A stretch of DNA of 36,607 nucleotides from Candidatus Anaerobutyricum avicola (GTDB lineage: Bacteria > Bacillota > Clostridia > Lachnospirales > Lachnospiraceae): NCBI GenBank assembly GCA_019113845.1, contig DXGQ01000017.1:1-36607 (forward strand), in the 5' to 3' direction. This document shows, in pieces, positions 8,430-16,570 of the stretch (its first letter is position 1; the number at the start of each line of letters is the position of its first letter). The notes beneath the pieces are model-generated. The model had not been told where the DNA came from and searched no databases. It was given only the letters and a program-made list of their open reading frames with translations. The translations under genes were made by a program, and so were the position numbers.

Positions 8430-9023
8430 ATGAAATCACTTGCAATAGAAAGAGAGTTTGGAAGCGGAGGAAGAGAAGTTGGATTAAAAGTGGCTGAGAC
8501 TGCCGGAATATCTTATTATGACAGCAATCTTCTGGATAAAGTGACGGAACGGTACGGAGAGTCCGCCAATATTTTAAACAGCTACGATGAAAAATGGACG
8601 GGAAGTCTGTTATTTAATATTTCCATGGCAGCGGGATACAGCCAGGGAAATGACCAGTCCAAGATCTATCAGATGGGATATGAGGTGGCAGAGACCATCC
8701 AGCGTCTGCACAGAAATGGTCCCTGTGTATTTATCGGACGGTGCGCGACCGATATTTTAAAAAATGATAAAAATGTTTTGAGAGTTTTCATCTATTCTTC
8801 TGATGAAAAGAAAAGGATTGCCCGGGTCGTAAAGACGGAAAATGTGTCAGAATCTGAGGCAAAAAAGATGATGGATAAGAGAGACCGGGCGAGAAGAAAT
8901 TATTTCCGGTTCTGGACGCAGAAAGACTGGGCGGACAGAGGCAATTATGATCTGGAGCTGAATACCTCCATATTGTCCACGGAAGAATGTGCGAAGATTC
9001 TTCTGTATGCTATGGGAAAATAA
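8430..9023 (+). CDS. Cytidylate kinase-like family protein
   Basis: 197 residues. The N-terminus I-E-R-E-F-G-S-G-G-R-E-V-G is the P-loop variant of the cytidylate kinase-like family (Pfam AAK-like cytidylate_kin2), and F-I-G-R-C-A-T-D is the second family motif. These proteins are common in clostridia and distinct from the canonical Cmk; their true substrate is not established. The RBS GGAAGGAAG is good. An 82-bp gap from alr and a strong terminator downstream close this block. Confidence 0.85.
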   Translation: MKSLAIEREFGSGGREVGLKVAETAGISYYDSNLLDKVTERYGESANILNSYDEKWTGSLLFNISMAAGYSQGNDQSKIYQMGYEVAETIQRLHRNGPCVFIGRCATDILKNDKNVLRVFIYSSDEKKRIARVVKTENVSESEAKKMMDKRDRARRNYFRFWTQKDWADRGNYDLELNTSILSTEECAKILLYAMGK

Positions 9024-9030
9024 GAAATTA

Positions 9031-9073
9031 AAATCCGAAGACGCAGTGTTATGCTGATGATCTTCGGATTTTT
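9031..9073. terminator. Bidirectional intrinsic terminator
   Basis: AAATCCGAAGA / TCTTCGGATTT with a 19-base loop, A-rich on one side and T-rich on the other. It separates the plus-strand block from the convergent MATE gene. Confidence 0.85.
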
Positions 9074-9088
9074 ATCGTTATTTTATCG

Positions 9089-10426
9089 TTATTCTTTCAA
9101 AAGATTTTTTCTTCGGATAAGATAATATCCGATACCCAGGGTATCTGCCAGAAACCATCCGATCGGCACGGACCACCAGATACCGACGACGCCGAGGAAC
9201 GGGACGGCAGACAGGGCGTAGGCGAGAGCGACGCGGACGCCGAGGGATACGATGGTGAGTACCACGGACATTCCCGGTCTTCCCAGCGCACGGTATAATC
9301 CATACAGAAGGAATAAGATTCCAATCATAAAGTAGAAGGATCCTTCTATGCGCAGGTAGCGTGCTCCTTCGGCGATAACGGCTGTCTCACCGGCGTCAAT
9401 AAAAAGACCCATAAGGGGCTTTGCGAAAATAAAGACGATGAGGGAGACGAGCAGACTGAAGGCAACGGAGGTTAATACGGCCGTCCGTATGCCTTTTTTT
9501 ATGCGCTCTGTCTTTTTGGCGCCGTAATTTTGCGCGATAAAGATGGAGAACGCGTTGCCGAAATCCTGCACCGGCAGGTAGGCAAAGGCGTCGATCTTCA
9601 CGGCAGCGGCAAAAGACGCCATGATCGTCGTGCCAAAGCTGTTGACCAGCCCCTGCACGGCCAGAATACCCAGGTTCATGATGGACTGCTGCATACAGGT
9701 GAGAGCGGAGAAGTTTGTGATCTCTTTCACACGGCTCAGGCGTAGCTTTACATTTTCATCCCGGTGCAGGAGTTCCGGAAACCGGATGCGGGTATAGAGG
9801 GTGATCCCGATACCGGATACATACTGGGAGATGACCGTCGCCTCGGCGGCTCCGGCCACTCCCCGGTGAAGGACCGCCACAAAGACGAGATCCAGCACGA
9901 TATTCAGGCAGGCGGACACTGCCAGAAATACAAGCGGAATCACGGAATTACCGAGAGACCGGAGGAGGGAGGCAAAAAAGTTATAAAGAAATATGCCGAT
10001 CATTCCCGCAAAGATGACGATCAGGTAGTCCCGCATCATTCCTTTCAACTCCTCCGGTGTCCGGAGAAACCAGATAATGGCATCCAGACCGGCAAAAATA
10101 AGGATATTCAGGACGATCGTGATGATGCCGAGAAGACAGAAAGAGGCGAGAATCCCCTCTTTCAGCCCGGTTTCATCTTTCTCTCCGTATCGGATGGAGA
10201 AGACGGTTCCGCTTCCCATGGCAAGTCCGAGGATGATGGACGTCAAAAATGTCATGAGGGAGAAGGCGGAGCCTACGGCGGCCAGCGCCTCCTCTCCGAG
10301 AAATCTTCCCACGATGAGAGTATCAGCGATATTGTAGCATTGCTGCAGCAAGTCTCCGAGAATCATTGGGATCGCGAAGCGCAGCATGGTCTGCATGACC
10401 GGACCGCGGGTCAGTTCGTTTTCCAT
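9089..10426 (-). CDS. MATE family efflux transporter
   Basis: 445 residues with about twelve hydrophobic helices in two homologous halves, typical of MATE (NorM/DinF-like) Na+- or H+-coupled multidrug exporters. The N-terminus has the conserved pattern L-T-R-G-P, then I-P-M-I-L-G-D-L-L-Q-Q-C-Y-N-I-A-D-T-L-I-V-G. ATG 10426 is chosen because it matches usual family starts. An in-frame TTG at 10468 would lie only 2-3 bp from the predicted transcription start. Neither has a strong RBS. Substrate unknown. Confidence 0.9.
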   Translation of the reverse strand: MENELTRGPVMQTMLRFAIPMILGDLLQQCYNIADTLIVGRFLGEEALAAVGSAFSLMTFLTSIILGLAMGSGTVFSIRYGEKDETGLKEGILASFCLLGIITIVLNILIFAGLDAIIWFLRTPEELKGMMRDYLIVIFAGMIGIFLYNFFASLLRSLGNSVIPLVFLAVSACLNIVLDLVFVAVLHRGVAGAAEATVISQYVSGIGITLYTRIRFPELLHRDENVKLRLSRVKEITNFSALTCMQQSIMNLGILAVQGLVNSFGTTIMASFAAAVKIDAFAYLPVQDFGNAFSIFIAQNYGAKKTERIKKGIRTAVLTSVAFSLLVSLIVFIFAKPLMGLFIDAGETAVIAEGARYLRIEGSFYFMIGILFLLYGLYRALGRPGMSVVLTIVSLGVRVALAYALSAVPFLGVVGIWWSVPIGWFLADTLGIGYYLIRRKNLLKE

Positions 10427-10477
10427 AGATAGATCACTGCTTTCTTTCTGAAATATTTTACTTAACAATCGTAATTT

Positions 10478-10506
10478 ATTATAGTATTACAGATGTAAAA
10501 TGTCAA
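10478..10506 (-). promoter_or_regulatory. Consensus promoter for the MATE gene
   Basis: On the minus strand: TTGACA (10506-10501), 17 bp, TATAAT (10483-10478), a perfect sigma-A consensus. The predicted start near 10471 gives a 45-nt leader to ATG 10426. Confidence 0.85.
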
Positions 10507-10606
10507 TCAAAGAATTGCAAATAGATATACGGATGAATATACGAATAAATACAAGAAGAAATACACAAACAGAAATCCAGGTGGATAAATCCGAAGCAGA
10601 CCTGTC

Positions 10607-10634
10607 TTGACTTGTACACAGAGCATCGTATAAT
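10607..10634 (+). promoter_or_regulatory. Promoter for the Lrp-family gene
   Basis: TTGACT (10607-10612), 16 bp, TATAAT (10629-10634). It gives a leader of about 90 nt before the Lrp-family start codon. Confidence 0.75.
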
Positions 10635-10729
10635 ATACAAAGAATCTGTTGTCAGGAGAGAAAATCGGGCGCTGTGTGCCGGATACCTGTGGATTTTAAT
10701 ATAAGGTTATGGAAAGAGGGGGCGGTCAT

Positions 10730-11188
10730 ATGTTTTTGGATACCTTGGATGAGCTGGACCGGCAGATCATAGAACTTCTGATCAAAAATGCCCGGATGTC
10801 CTACTCGGAGATCGGGCAGAAGATCGGAATCTCCAGAGTGGCGGTCAAGATGCGGGTGCAGGCGCTGGAGGAAAAGGGAATCATCGAGGAGTATACGACG
10901 ATCATCAATCCGCAGAAGATCAGCGGCGCTGTCTCCTGCTATTTTGAGATAGAGACAAAACCGGAATCGCTCATGGAAGTGGCGGAGATTTTAAAAAATA
11001 ACGATACGATCACACAGATTTACCGGGTGACAGGAAAGAGCCGCCTGCACGTTCATGCGGTGGCGTCCTCCAATGAGGAGATGGAAAGACTGCTGTATGA
11101 GACCATAGATACCCTGCCGGGCGTGGTGGAGTGCAGCAGCAACATGATTCTCTCAAGAATCAAGGATATCAAGGGACTCCGGCTGTAA
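10730..11188 (+). CDS. Lrp/AsnC family transcriptional regulator
   Basis: 152 residues. An N-terminal winged HTH (L-D-R-Q-I-I-E-L-L, then S-Y-S-E-I-G-Q-K-I-G-I-S-R-V-A-V) is followed by an alpha-beta RAM/AsnC effector domain with V-T-G-K-S-R-L-H-V-H and a C-terminal I-L-S-R-I-K-D. ATG 10730 follows AGAGGGGGCGG; an in-frame ATG at 10709 has no RBS. Lrp proteins act as dimers or octamers that sense amino acids. The ORF ends at a TAA where the family normally ends, but the same frame then stays open for another 70 codons (next entry). Confidence 0.9.
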   Translation: MFLDTLDELDRQIIELLIKNARMSYSEIGQKIGISRVAVKMRVQALEEKGIIEEYTTIINPQKISGAVSCYFEIETKPESLMEVAEILKNNDTITQIYRVTGKSRLHVHAVASSNEEMERLLYETIDTLPGVVECSSNMILSRIKDIKGLRL

Positions 11189-11401
11189 GGGGCAGAGGCT
11201 TCAGAAGCGGCGCCGACAGAAGAAAGGACAGATGATTCGGAAGCGGCGCTGACAGAAGAAAGGACAGATGATTCGGAAGAGGCTCCGACAGAAGAAAGGG
11301 CAGAGGCTTCAGAAGAGGCTCCGACAGAAGAAAGGACAGATGATTTGGAAGAGGCTCCGGTAGAAGAAAGCGCACATGTTCCGGCAGTGGAAGCCATATA
11401 A
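11189..11401 (+). repeat. In-frame acidic 36-bp tandem repeat behind the Lrp gene
   Basis: Five units of 36 bp (12 codons) run from 11204 to 11383. They are in the same frame as the Lrp-family gene and uninterrupted from its TAA (11186-11188) to a double TAA at 11399-11404. Conceptual units read like E-A-A-P-T-E-E-R-T-D-D-S and E-E-A-P-T-E-E-R-A-E-A-S, so the product would be a strongly acidic low-complexity tail. No start codon with an RBS is seen inside. It could be a former C-terminal extension cut off by one nonsense codon, a read-through tail, or non-coding repeat DNA. Confidence 0.75.
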
Positions 11402-11427
11402 TAAAAGAAAAAGAAAAGCGATACGGA

Positions 11428-12096
11428 ATGCTGAACATATTATGGGTCATCATGATGGCGGGAGGGATCCTGTTTGCCTCCTTCCACGGAACGATGGGAA
11501 AGGTGACGGAAGCGCTGATCGATTCCTCTACCGAGGCGGTGAATCTCTGTATTTTCATGCTGGGGGTTATCGGTGTGTGGAACGGTATGATGGAAATCGC
11601 GGTAAAGAGCGGTCTGATGAAAAGAATCGCGCAGGTTATGTATCCTTTTATCCACTGGCTGTTTCCGGATATTCCGCGCGGGCATAAAGCGAATGAATAT
11701 ATAGCGGCGAATATGGCGGCAAATATTCTGGGGCTTGGCTGGGCAGCGACGCCCGCGGGGCTTAAGGCCATGCAGGAGCTGCGATCGCTGGATGAAGGAA
11801 AACAAAAGAGATGGACAGACAGAAAAGATCGGAGGACGTTTCTGCGGGATTCGGGCGGGAAGGCGCCGGCCGGCAGTGGACGCGCCTCTGATATGATGTG
11901 TGCCTTTCTGGTGCTCAATATATCGTCTTTGCAGCTGATCCCCATCAATATGATCGCCTACCGGAGTCAGTATGGTTCGGTGGAGCCGGCGGCTATCGTG
12001 CTGCCATCCATCGTATCGACAGCCATATCGACGCTGGCGGGGATCCTGTTTATCAAGGCGATGGAACAAGTCAGGAAAAGGAGGAGGCGAAGATGA
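11428..12096 (+). CDS. spmA: Spore maturation protein A
   Basis: 222 residues, membrane protein of the nucleoside-recognition (Gate) domain family. It begins with a hydrophobic helix and has the typical I-P-R-G-H-K-A-N-E-Y-I-A-A-N and N-I-L-G-L-G-W-A-A-T-P-A-G segments and a C-terminal helix followed by a run of Arg. SpmA and SpmB are needed for spore core dehydration. The middle has a charged insert (about 120-150) rich in Lys, Arg and Asp. The RBS is weak. Its TGA overlaps the ATG of spmB. Confidence 0.93.
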   Translation: MLNILWVIMMAGGILFASFHGTMGKVTEALIDSSTEAVNLCIFMLGVIGVWNGMMEIAVKSGLMKRIAQVMYPFIHWLFPDIPRGHKANEYIAANMAANILGLGWAATPAGLKAMQELRSLDEGKQKRWTDRKDRRTFLRDSGGKAPAGSGRASDMMCAFLVLNISSLQLIPINMIAYRSQYGSVEPAAIVLPSIVSTAISTLAGILFIKAMEQVRKRRRRR

Positions 12097-12620
12097 GAAC
12101 GTTCCTCTGGTTTTCTGATTTTATCGTGCCGTTTATCATGTTTTATATTGTGATCTACGGTTTTTTTAACCGGGCAAATGTGTATGAGAATTTTCTCGAC
12201 GGGGTGAAAGAAGGATTTCGGATTGTCATAAAGATCGCGCCAACGATGGTGGCTCTGCTGGTCTCCATCGGAATCTTCCGGACGTCCGGCGCGCTGGATT
12301 TTGTATCGGGACTGCTGGCTCCGCTGGGGGAACTCATTCATATTCCCGCTGAGATTCTCCCGGTTTTTCTGGTCCGAATTTTCTCCTCCTCGGCGGCTGT
12401 CAGCTTCGTGCTTGACATTTTTAAAGAATTTGGGCCGGATTCCATGATCGGAATGATGGTATCCATCATGATGAGCTGCACAGAGACGGTTTTTTACACG
12501 ATCACTATCTACTATATGAGCGTGAAGGTCACAAAAACCCGGTGGACGCTGCCGGGGGCCATGGTGGCTACGGTGGCGGGAACCATCGCCAGCGTGGTGA
12601 TCACAAGGATGATCCTGTGA
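12093..12620 (+). CDS. spmB: Spore maturation protein B
   Basis: 175 residues from ATG 12093, behind AGGAGG and overlapping the spmA stop as ATGA, so translationally coupled. It has five or so hydrophobic helices and the family segments K-I-A-P-T-M-V-A-L-L-V, P-V-F-L-V-R-I-F-S-S-S-A-A and M-M-S-C-T-E-T-V-F-Y-T. It is the partner of SpmA in spore core dehydration and heat resistance. Confidence 0.94.
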   Translation: MRTFLWFSDFIVPFIMFYIVIYGFFNRANVYENFLDGVKEGFRIVIKIAPTMVALLVSIGIFRTSGALDFVSGLLAPLGELIHIPAEILPVFLVRIFSSSAAVSFVLDIFKEFGPDSMIGMMVSIMMSCTETVFYTITIYYMSVKVTKTRWTLPGAMVATVAGTIASVVITRMIL

Positions 12621-12654
12621 GATTTTTTAGTTTCCAACTTTGATTGTTCAGTGC

Positions 12655-12674
12655 TGCCTGTTCGATGACAGGCA
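12655..12674 (+). other. Hairpin upstream of the C39-like gene
   Basis: Perfect stem TGCCTGT / ACAGGCA with loop TCGATG, 35 bp behind spmB. No T run follows, so it is not a standard terminator. A TATAAT at 12686-12691 may be a -10 element for the next gene, but no convincing -35 is seen. Confidence 0.4.
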
Positions 12675-12719
12675 CAGGACAGAACTATAATAAGAAATAC
12701 ATAAAAGAGAGACAGAAAA

Positions 12720-13346
12720 ATGATAAAAAAAGAAAATGAGATAAAGATTGATTATTTTACGATAGAGGGCACGCCGGGCGGCAACCAGGATTGGTGCACG
12801 GATTTCTGGATGTATCTGGGCGGATGCGCGGCGCTGGCAGCCTGTGATCTGTCCATCTGTCTGGCAAAAAATCTGGGACTTTCGGACTGTTGTCCCTATG
12901 ACCCGGAGACGCTGACAAAGAAGCAGTATGTGGATTTTTCCATGGTGATGAAGCCGTACATTCATCCGAGAATGGGAGGAGTGGCAAAGGTATCTCTTTT
13001 TACGGAAGGTTTTGGGCGGTATCTTAATGACAGGGGGTTCGATGTGCAGTTTGCTGTCTGTCCGGGTGAGAGTTCATTTGAGGAGGCGGAAGCCTTTATA
13101 AGAGATGCATTGAAAAAGAACCTTCCGGTTCCTTTTCTACTGCTCCGTCATAGGGACAAAAGTTTTAAAGATCTGAATTGGCATTGGTTTATGATAACCG
13201 GCTACGATGTAAGAAATGAACGCAGTTTTTTAAAATATCATACCTATGGCGAAGAGCAGGAAATTGATTTTGAACGGTTATGGTCTACCGGGATGTACCG
13301 CCGCGGCGGCATGGCAGCCATTCAATCAATCAGACAGCGGGCATAA
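12720..13346 (+). CDS. C39-peptidase-like protein of unknown function
   Basis: 208 residues, no signal peptide. The pattern fits a papain-like C39 fold: a candidate nucleophile C36 in L-G-G-C-A-A-L-A-A-C, a Gln/Asn-rich lead-in (G-G-N-Q-D-W-C), and a candidate catalytic His, H155, in N-W-H-W-F-M-I-T-G-Y-D, which resembles the G-H-W-V-V-V-T-G-Y-D of C39-like peptidases. Six Cys are present. It could equally be a catalytically retired relative. It follows spmB by 100 bp but may have its own promoter; it converges with the XRE gene with only four bases between them. Confidence 0.6.
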   Translation: MIKKENEIKIDYFTIEGTPGGNQDWCTDFWMYLGGCAALAACDLSICLAKNLGLSDCCPYDPETLTKKQYVDFSMVMKPYIHPRMGGVAKVSLFTEGFGRYLNDRGFDVQFAVCPGESSFEEAEAFIRDALKKNLPVPFLLLRHRDKSFKDLNWHWFMITGYDVRNERSFLKYHTYGEEQEIDFERLWSTGMYRRGGMAAIQSIRQRA

Positions 13347-13350
13347 AGGA

Positions 13351-13671
13351 TTAGTTGTAATCTTCTAATAACTGTACTAATTTAATTAATTTCTCCTTCT
13401 TTTCCGGAGAGAAGTTGCGGATGAGATACAAAAGCTCTCTGTCAAGAGAGGTCTCTTTATAGTCCTCATCAATGGTACCGGCGAGATAGTCCAGCGACAT
13501 ACCGGTGAGCTGAGCATAGTAGGTCAGCATTCTCAGAGTCATAAGGCTTCGGTTATTTTCCACGTTACTGATGTATCCAGGAGTTACTCCCAGAGCTTTG
13601 GCGACCTGGTCCTGGGTAAGGTGGTTGGCAATGCGAAGCTCTTTGACTTTTTTTCCTAAATCTTTATTCAT
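13351..13671 (-). CDS. XRE-family helix-turn-helix regulator
   Basis: 106 residues from ATG 13671, with GGTGA five bases upstream. The N-terminal HTH (about 5-60) reads L-T-Q-D-Q-V-A-K-A-L-G-V-T-P-G-Y-I-S-N-V-E-N-N-R, a textbook phage Cro/CI-type fold; Y-L-A-G and a C-terminal Lys/Glu-rich helix follow, perhaps for dimerisation. The upstream region holds a 12-bp palindrome and a 34-codon ORF on the same strand, likely in one transcript. Confidence 0.88.
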   Translation of the reverse strand: MNKDLGKKVKELRIANHLTQDQVAKALGVTPGYISNVENNRSLMTLRMLTYYAQLTGMSLDYLAGTIDEDYKETSLDRELLYLIRNFSPEKKEKLIKLVQLLEDYN

Positions 13672-13717
13672 AGTATCACCATCGTCCCTTCGTAATGGAA
13701 AACTCTCTGCATGAGAC

Positions 13718-13744
13718 AAAGAGTTTGCCAGCGGCAAACTCTTT
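13718..13744 (-). promoter_or_regulatory. Perfect 12-bp palindrome upstream of the XRE gene
   Basis: AAAGAGTTTGCC (13718-13729), three bases, GGCAAACTCTTT (13733-13744). It lies 46 bp before the XRE start and directly behind the small ORF. There is no T run. It could be an autoregulatory operator or an mRNA hairpin between two cistrons. Related half-sites (AAACTCT) recur at about 13699 and 13737. Confidence 0.6.
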
Positions 13745-13749
13745 ACTCA

Positions 13750-13854
13750 TTAAAGAAGATAGACCGGTAACTCTACACCAAATCCATGGTGAACAAAGCC
13801 AATATGTTCCAGAGTAATGTGTTCCAGTGTCATTCTGTTCAAGGTCATGCGCAT
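13750..13854 (-). CDS. Putative 34-residue small protein
   Basis: ATG 13854 to TAA 13750, preceded by a strong GGGAGG eight bases upstream, the best RBS in this neighbourhood. The peptide has a short internal repetition (M-T-L-N-R, M-T-L-E-H, I-T-L-E-H) and a His/Gly-rich middle (G-F-V-H-H-G-F-G) ending in V-E-L-P-V-Y-L-L. It has no signal peptide or clear membrane helix. It lies 78 bp upstream of the XRE gene on the same strand. I do not recognise the family. The RBS and repetition argue that it is real. Confidence 0.5.
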   Translation of the reverse strand: MRMTLNRMTLEHITLEHIGFVHHGFGVELPVYLL

Positions 13855-14094
13855 ATGTATTACCTCCCTTATATTTTCTATTATAATTATTATAACAAAA
13901 GATATTCCTTTTGGATAGTAAATGTTAGGGAGATTTTATGCTATTTTTCGGTGAATAAAAGAAATTTTTTTGACATTTTTGGATATGTAGGTGTTTTATA
14001 TAAAAAAAGCAACGATAAATTACATTTATTGTATAAATTATTGCATTTATGATAGTATTGTTCTAAAACGCAAGAAGAAAAAGGAGGAGTACAA

Positions 14095-14652
14095 ATGGAA
14101 TATCTTGATATCAGAACGAAGGACGGCAGAGTGACCGGAGAAGTGAAAGAGAGGACTAAAGTTCACGAAGATGGGGATATTCACGGCACCTCTCACGTAT
14201 GGATCGCCAGGATCAACGCGGAGGGAGAATGTGAACTTCTGCTTCAGAAACGCAGTGCGGACAAGGATGCGTATCCGGGCTGCTATGATATTTCCTCTGC
14301 CGGACATCTCCCGGCGGGGCAGGAGTATCTGCCGTCTGCCATCCGGGAACTCTCGGAGGAACTCGGTATCTCTGCCAGAGAGGAAGAGCTGATATTTCTG
14401 GGACTGCATGAGGGGTACAGTGAGGAGATCTTTTACGGAAAGCCATTTCGAAATCATGAGATCAGCCATGTGTATCTGTACGACCGGCCGGTAGATATCG
14501 AAAAACTGCATCTGCAGGAAAGTGAAGTAGAATCCGTGAAATGGATGTCTCTTTCCCGCTGTTATGAAGAATCCCGAAAGAAAAATCCGAAGTACTGCCT
14601 CTTTCCGGAAGAACTTGACATGATAAGAGAGTATTATGAGCATAGAGATTGA
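14095..14652 (+). CDS. Nudix hydrolase (IDI/YfcD-like)
   Basis: 185 residues. The Nudix box runs from G-H-L-P-A-G to R-E-L-S-E-E-L-G-I (about 83-103), with the first Glu of the motif shifted by one (Q-E), as in the subgroup related to isopentenyl-diphosphate isomerase. N-terminal H-G-T-S-H-V-W-I and L-L-Q-K-R-S-A-D-K-D-A-Y-P-G-C-Y-D-I fit that subgroup, but it is not a true Idi. Likely a pyrophosphohydrolase of unknown substrate. It has a strong AAGGAGGAG RBS. The 240-bp region upstream is AT-rich; a TTGACA at 13970-13975 is a possible -35. Confidence 0.87.
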   Translation: MEYLDIRTKDGRVTGEVKERTKVHEDGDIHGTSHVWIARINAEGECELLLQKRSADKDAYPGCYDISSAGHLPAGQEYLPSAIRELSEELGISAREEELIFLGLHEGYSEEIFYGKPFRNHEISHVYLYDRPVDIEKLHLQESEVESVKWMSLSRCYEESRKKNPKYCLFPEELDMIREYYEHRD

Positions 14653-14693
14653 TAATCACAAAAATGGGTGATCGTAAAAAAGACACCAGCGTG

Positions 14694-15515
14694 TCAGGAG
14701 ACAACCTCCCACAGTTCCTCTTTGGTCAGGGACATATTTTCCGCCACGATGTGGGCGATGTCCATGAAGTGGTCATTCATCTGACCAATCTCCGGATATT
14801 TGCTGAACAGGTACATCAGCTTTTTGATCCAGATGATGCCCCGGTAATTAAAAGGCTCTTTGGATAAGATATCGCTAACCTGATACGGAAGGATCTGCAT
14901 CCAGATGCTCATGCGCGCCAGCAGATGCATGGTGAAATAGATCTGCCGGGTGGAACCGTACTCGGCGGTATTGGTATAGTGCTCGCCGTAGTAGCGGATA
15001 TTGTTCATAGTCTCCTGTTCCATGATGCCGATCTTGTCCGGGCTGTATTTGAGCTGGACGCCGTAGCGGTGCTTGAGCCATGCGGCGTAGCCCCGGCGCT
15101 CGGCGTGATACTCAGACCAGTGCTGGAAGAGGACAGTCTCCGGATTGCTGAACAGCTCCTCGTAGGAGGTGAGATGGTTCAGCCGGGCATAGTCCCGGTA
15201 ATCACACATATGAGTCAGTTCATGGAAGACGAGACGGTAAAGTTCGCAGTCCTCCACCCGCTCAATGTACGGGCGTTTAAAAATAAGATAAAATGGTTCG
15301 TCCATAGACTTCGGATACTTCATACAGGCGGCGACGTGCTTCCAGTTCTGGCGGGCGGTCGCCTCGTCCAGTGTCTTGATATCCTCATCGACGAATCCGT
15401 ACTTCTTCTGACACTCATACATGTCATCAGCCAGTATAAAACGAAGATTCACATCTCTTAAATTGAAATAACTGAAATACGAATTGGCAATTCGCTGAAT
15501 ATCTTTCATGATCAT
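14694..15515 (-). CDS. Putative HExxH zinc metalloprotein, uncharacterised
   Basis: 273 residues, no signal peptide. A zinc-protease-type motif H98-E-L-T-H102 lies in R-L-V-F-H-E-L-T-H-M-C-D-Y, and E135 or E139 in W-S-E-Y-H-A-E-R-R-G is a candidate third ligand 33-37 residues later. The rest is aromatic and Tyr-rich. ATG 15515 follows AAAAGGGGAAGG; a second ATG two codons later is equally possible. I do not recognise the full-length family. A cytoplasmic minigluzincin-type protein is the best guess. Confidence 0.6.
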   Translation of the reverse strand: MIMKDIQRIANSYFSYFNLRDVNLRFILADDMYECQKKYGFVDEDIKTLDEATARQNWKHVAACMKYPKSMDEPFYLIFKRPYIERVEDCELYRLVFHELTHMCDYRDYARLNHLTSYEELFSNPETVLFQHWSEYHAERRGYAAWLKHRYGVQLKYSPDKIGIMEQETMNNIRYYGEHYTNTAEYGSTRQIYFTMHLLARMSIWMQILPYQVSDILSKEPFNYRGIIWIKKLMYLFSKYPEIGQMNDHFMDIAHIVAENMSLTKEELWEVVS

Positions 15516-15573
15516 AGCGGCAACCTTCCCCTTTTACATGTATGTGTTTATTTTAACACAGAAAAAATGCTGT

Positions 15574-16536
15574 TCATAGAATATCTTTTGGCTCTGTTGG
15601 TGTATTTTTCAGGTCACCACAGGTTCCCCGGACGATATATTTTGGTCTGCCCTGTATCTCATCATAGATTTTGGAGATGTAGTAGCCGATGATGCCGAGG
15701 CTCAACATGATGATACTTCCGGTAAACAGGTTGATGATGATAACGGTGGTGAACCCCTCCAGGGCGGTGCCGGTGATCTTCTGATAGAGAGAGATGCCTC
15801 CGAGTACCAGAGAGATCAGGAGCATGATAAGACCGAGGAGGGAGACGATCTGCATCGGGGCAGCGGAAAAAGAGGAGATATTGGAGACGGCATACTTGAT
15901 CAGCGACCAGGTAGACCATTTTGTCTCTCCGACTTCCCGTTCCCGCACATCAAACTCGACTGAAGTGGTCTTAAATCCGATCCAGGAGGACAGGGCGCGG
16001 AAAAAGGCATTTTTTTCCCGGATATTTAAGAGAGCGTTCACCGCTTTCCGGTCCAGAAGTTTAAAATCAGAAGCCCGGGACATATCAACGTTTGTCAGAC
16101 GGCTGATGATCTTGTAAAAACATTTGGCAGCGAGAAAATGTGTATATCGCTCTGTCTGTCCGCGGGAGTGTTTGACTCCCTCTACGATCTCATACCCTTC
16201 CTCCCAGAGCCGGTACATTTCTATGATCTTTTCGGGAGGATGCTGCAGGTCGCAGTCGATCACGACACAGCAGCCGCCGGCGGAATAAAACAGACCGGCG
16301 TAAATGGCGGACTCTTTTCCGAAGTTTCTGGAAAAGTTGATTCCTTTGACGCGGGGGTTGGCGGCAGCTTCGGTCTGGATCTTTTCCCAGGTGGTATCTG
16401 TGGAGCCGTCGTTGACGAACAGAAGCTCGTAAGGAATCTGCGCTTCTTGAAGAAGCTTTGCGATCGTTTTCGCAGTTCGCGGTATCATTCCTTCTTCATT
16501 GAAGGAGGGGATAACGACAGATAATAATTGATTCAT
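15574..16536 (-). CDS. GT2 glycosyltransferase, GtrB/polyprenyl-phosphate type
   Basis: 320 residues. A GT-A domain (S-V-V-I-P-S-F-N-E-E-G at the start, F-V-N-D-G-S-T-D, D-C-D-L-Q-H-P-P as the metal-binding D-x-D, and S-D-F-K-L-L-D-R-K) is followed by two C-terminal membrane helices (about 228-252 and 264-290). This layout matches bactoprenol-phosphate sugar transferases (GtrB, DPM1-like), which load a sugar onto undecaprenyl phosphate at the inner membrane face. No flippase partner is adjacent. RBS AAAGGA. Confidence 0.9.
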   Translation of the reverse strand: MNQLLSVVIPSFNEEGMIPRTAKTIAKLLQEAQIPYELLFVNDGSTDTTWEKIQTEAAANPRVKGINFSRNFGKESAIYAGLFYSAGGCCVVIDCDLQHPPEKIIEMYRLWEEGYEIVEGVKHSRGQTERYTHFLAAKCFYKIISRLTNVDMSRASDFKLLDRKAVNALLNIREKNAFFRALSSWIGFKTTSVEFDVREREVGETKWSTWSLIKYAVSNISSFSAAPMQIVSLLGLIMLLISLVLGGISLYQKITGTALEGFTTVIIINLFTGSIIMLSLGIIGYYISKIYDEIQGRPKYIVRGTCGDLKNTPTEPKDIL

Positions 16537-16570
16537 AGTTTAAAAATCCTTTTATTGAAAATATATCAGC

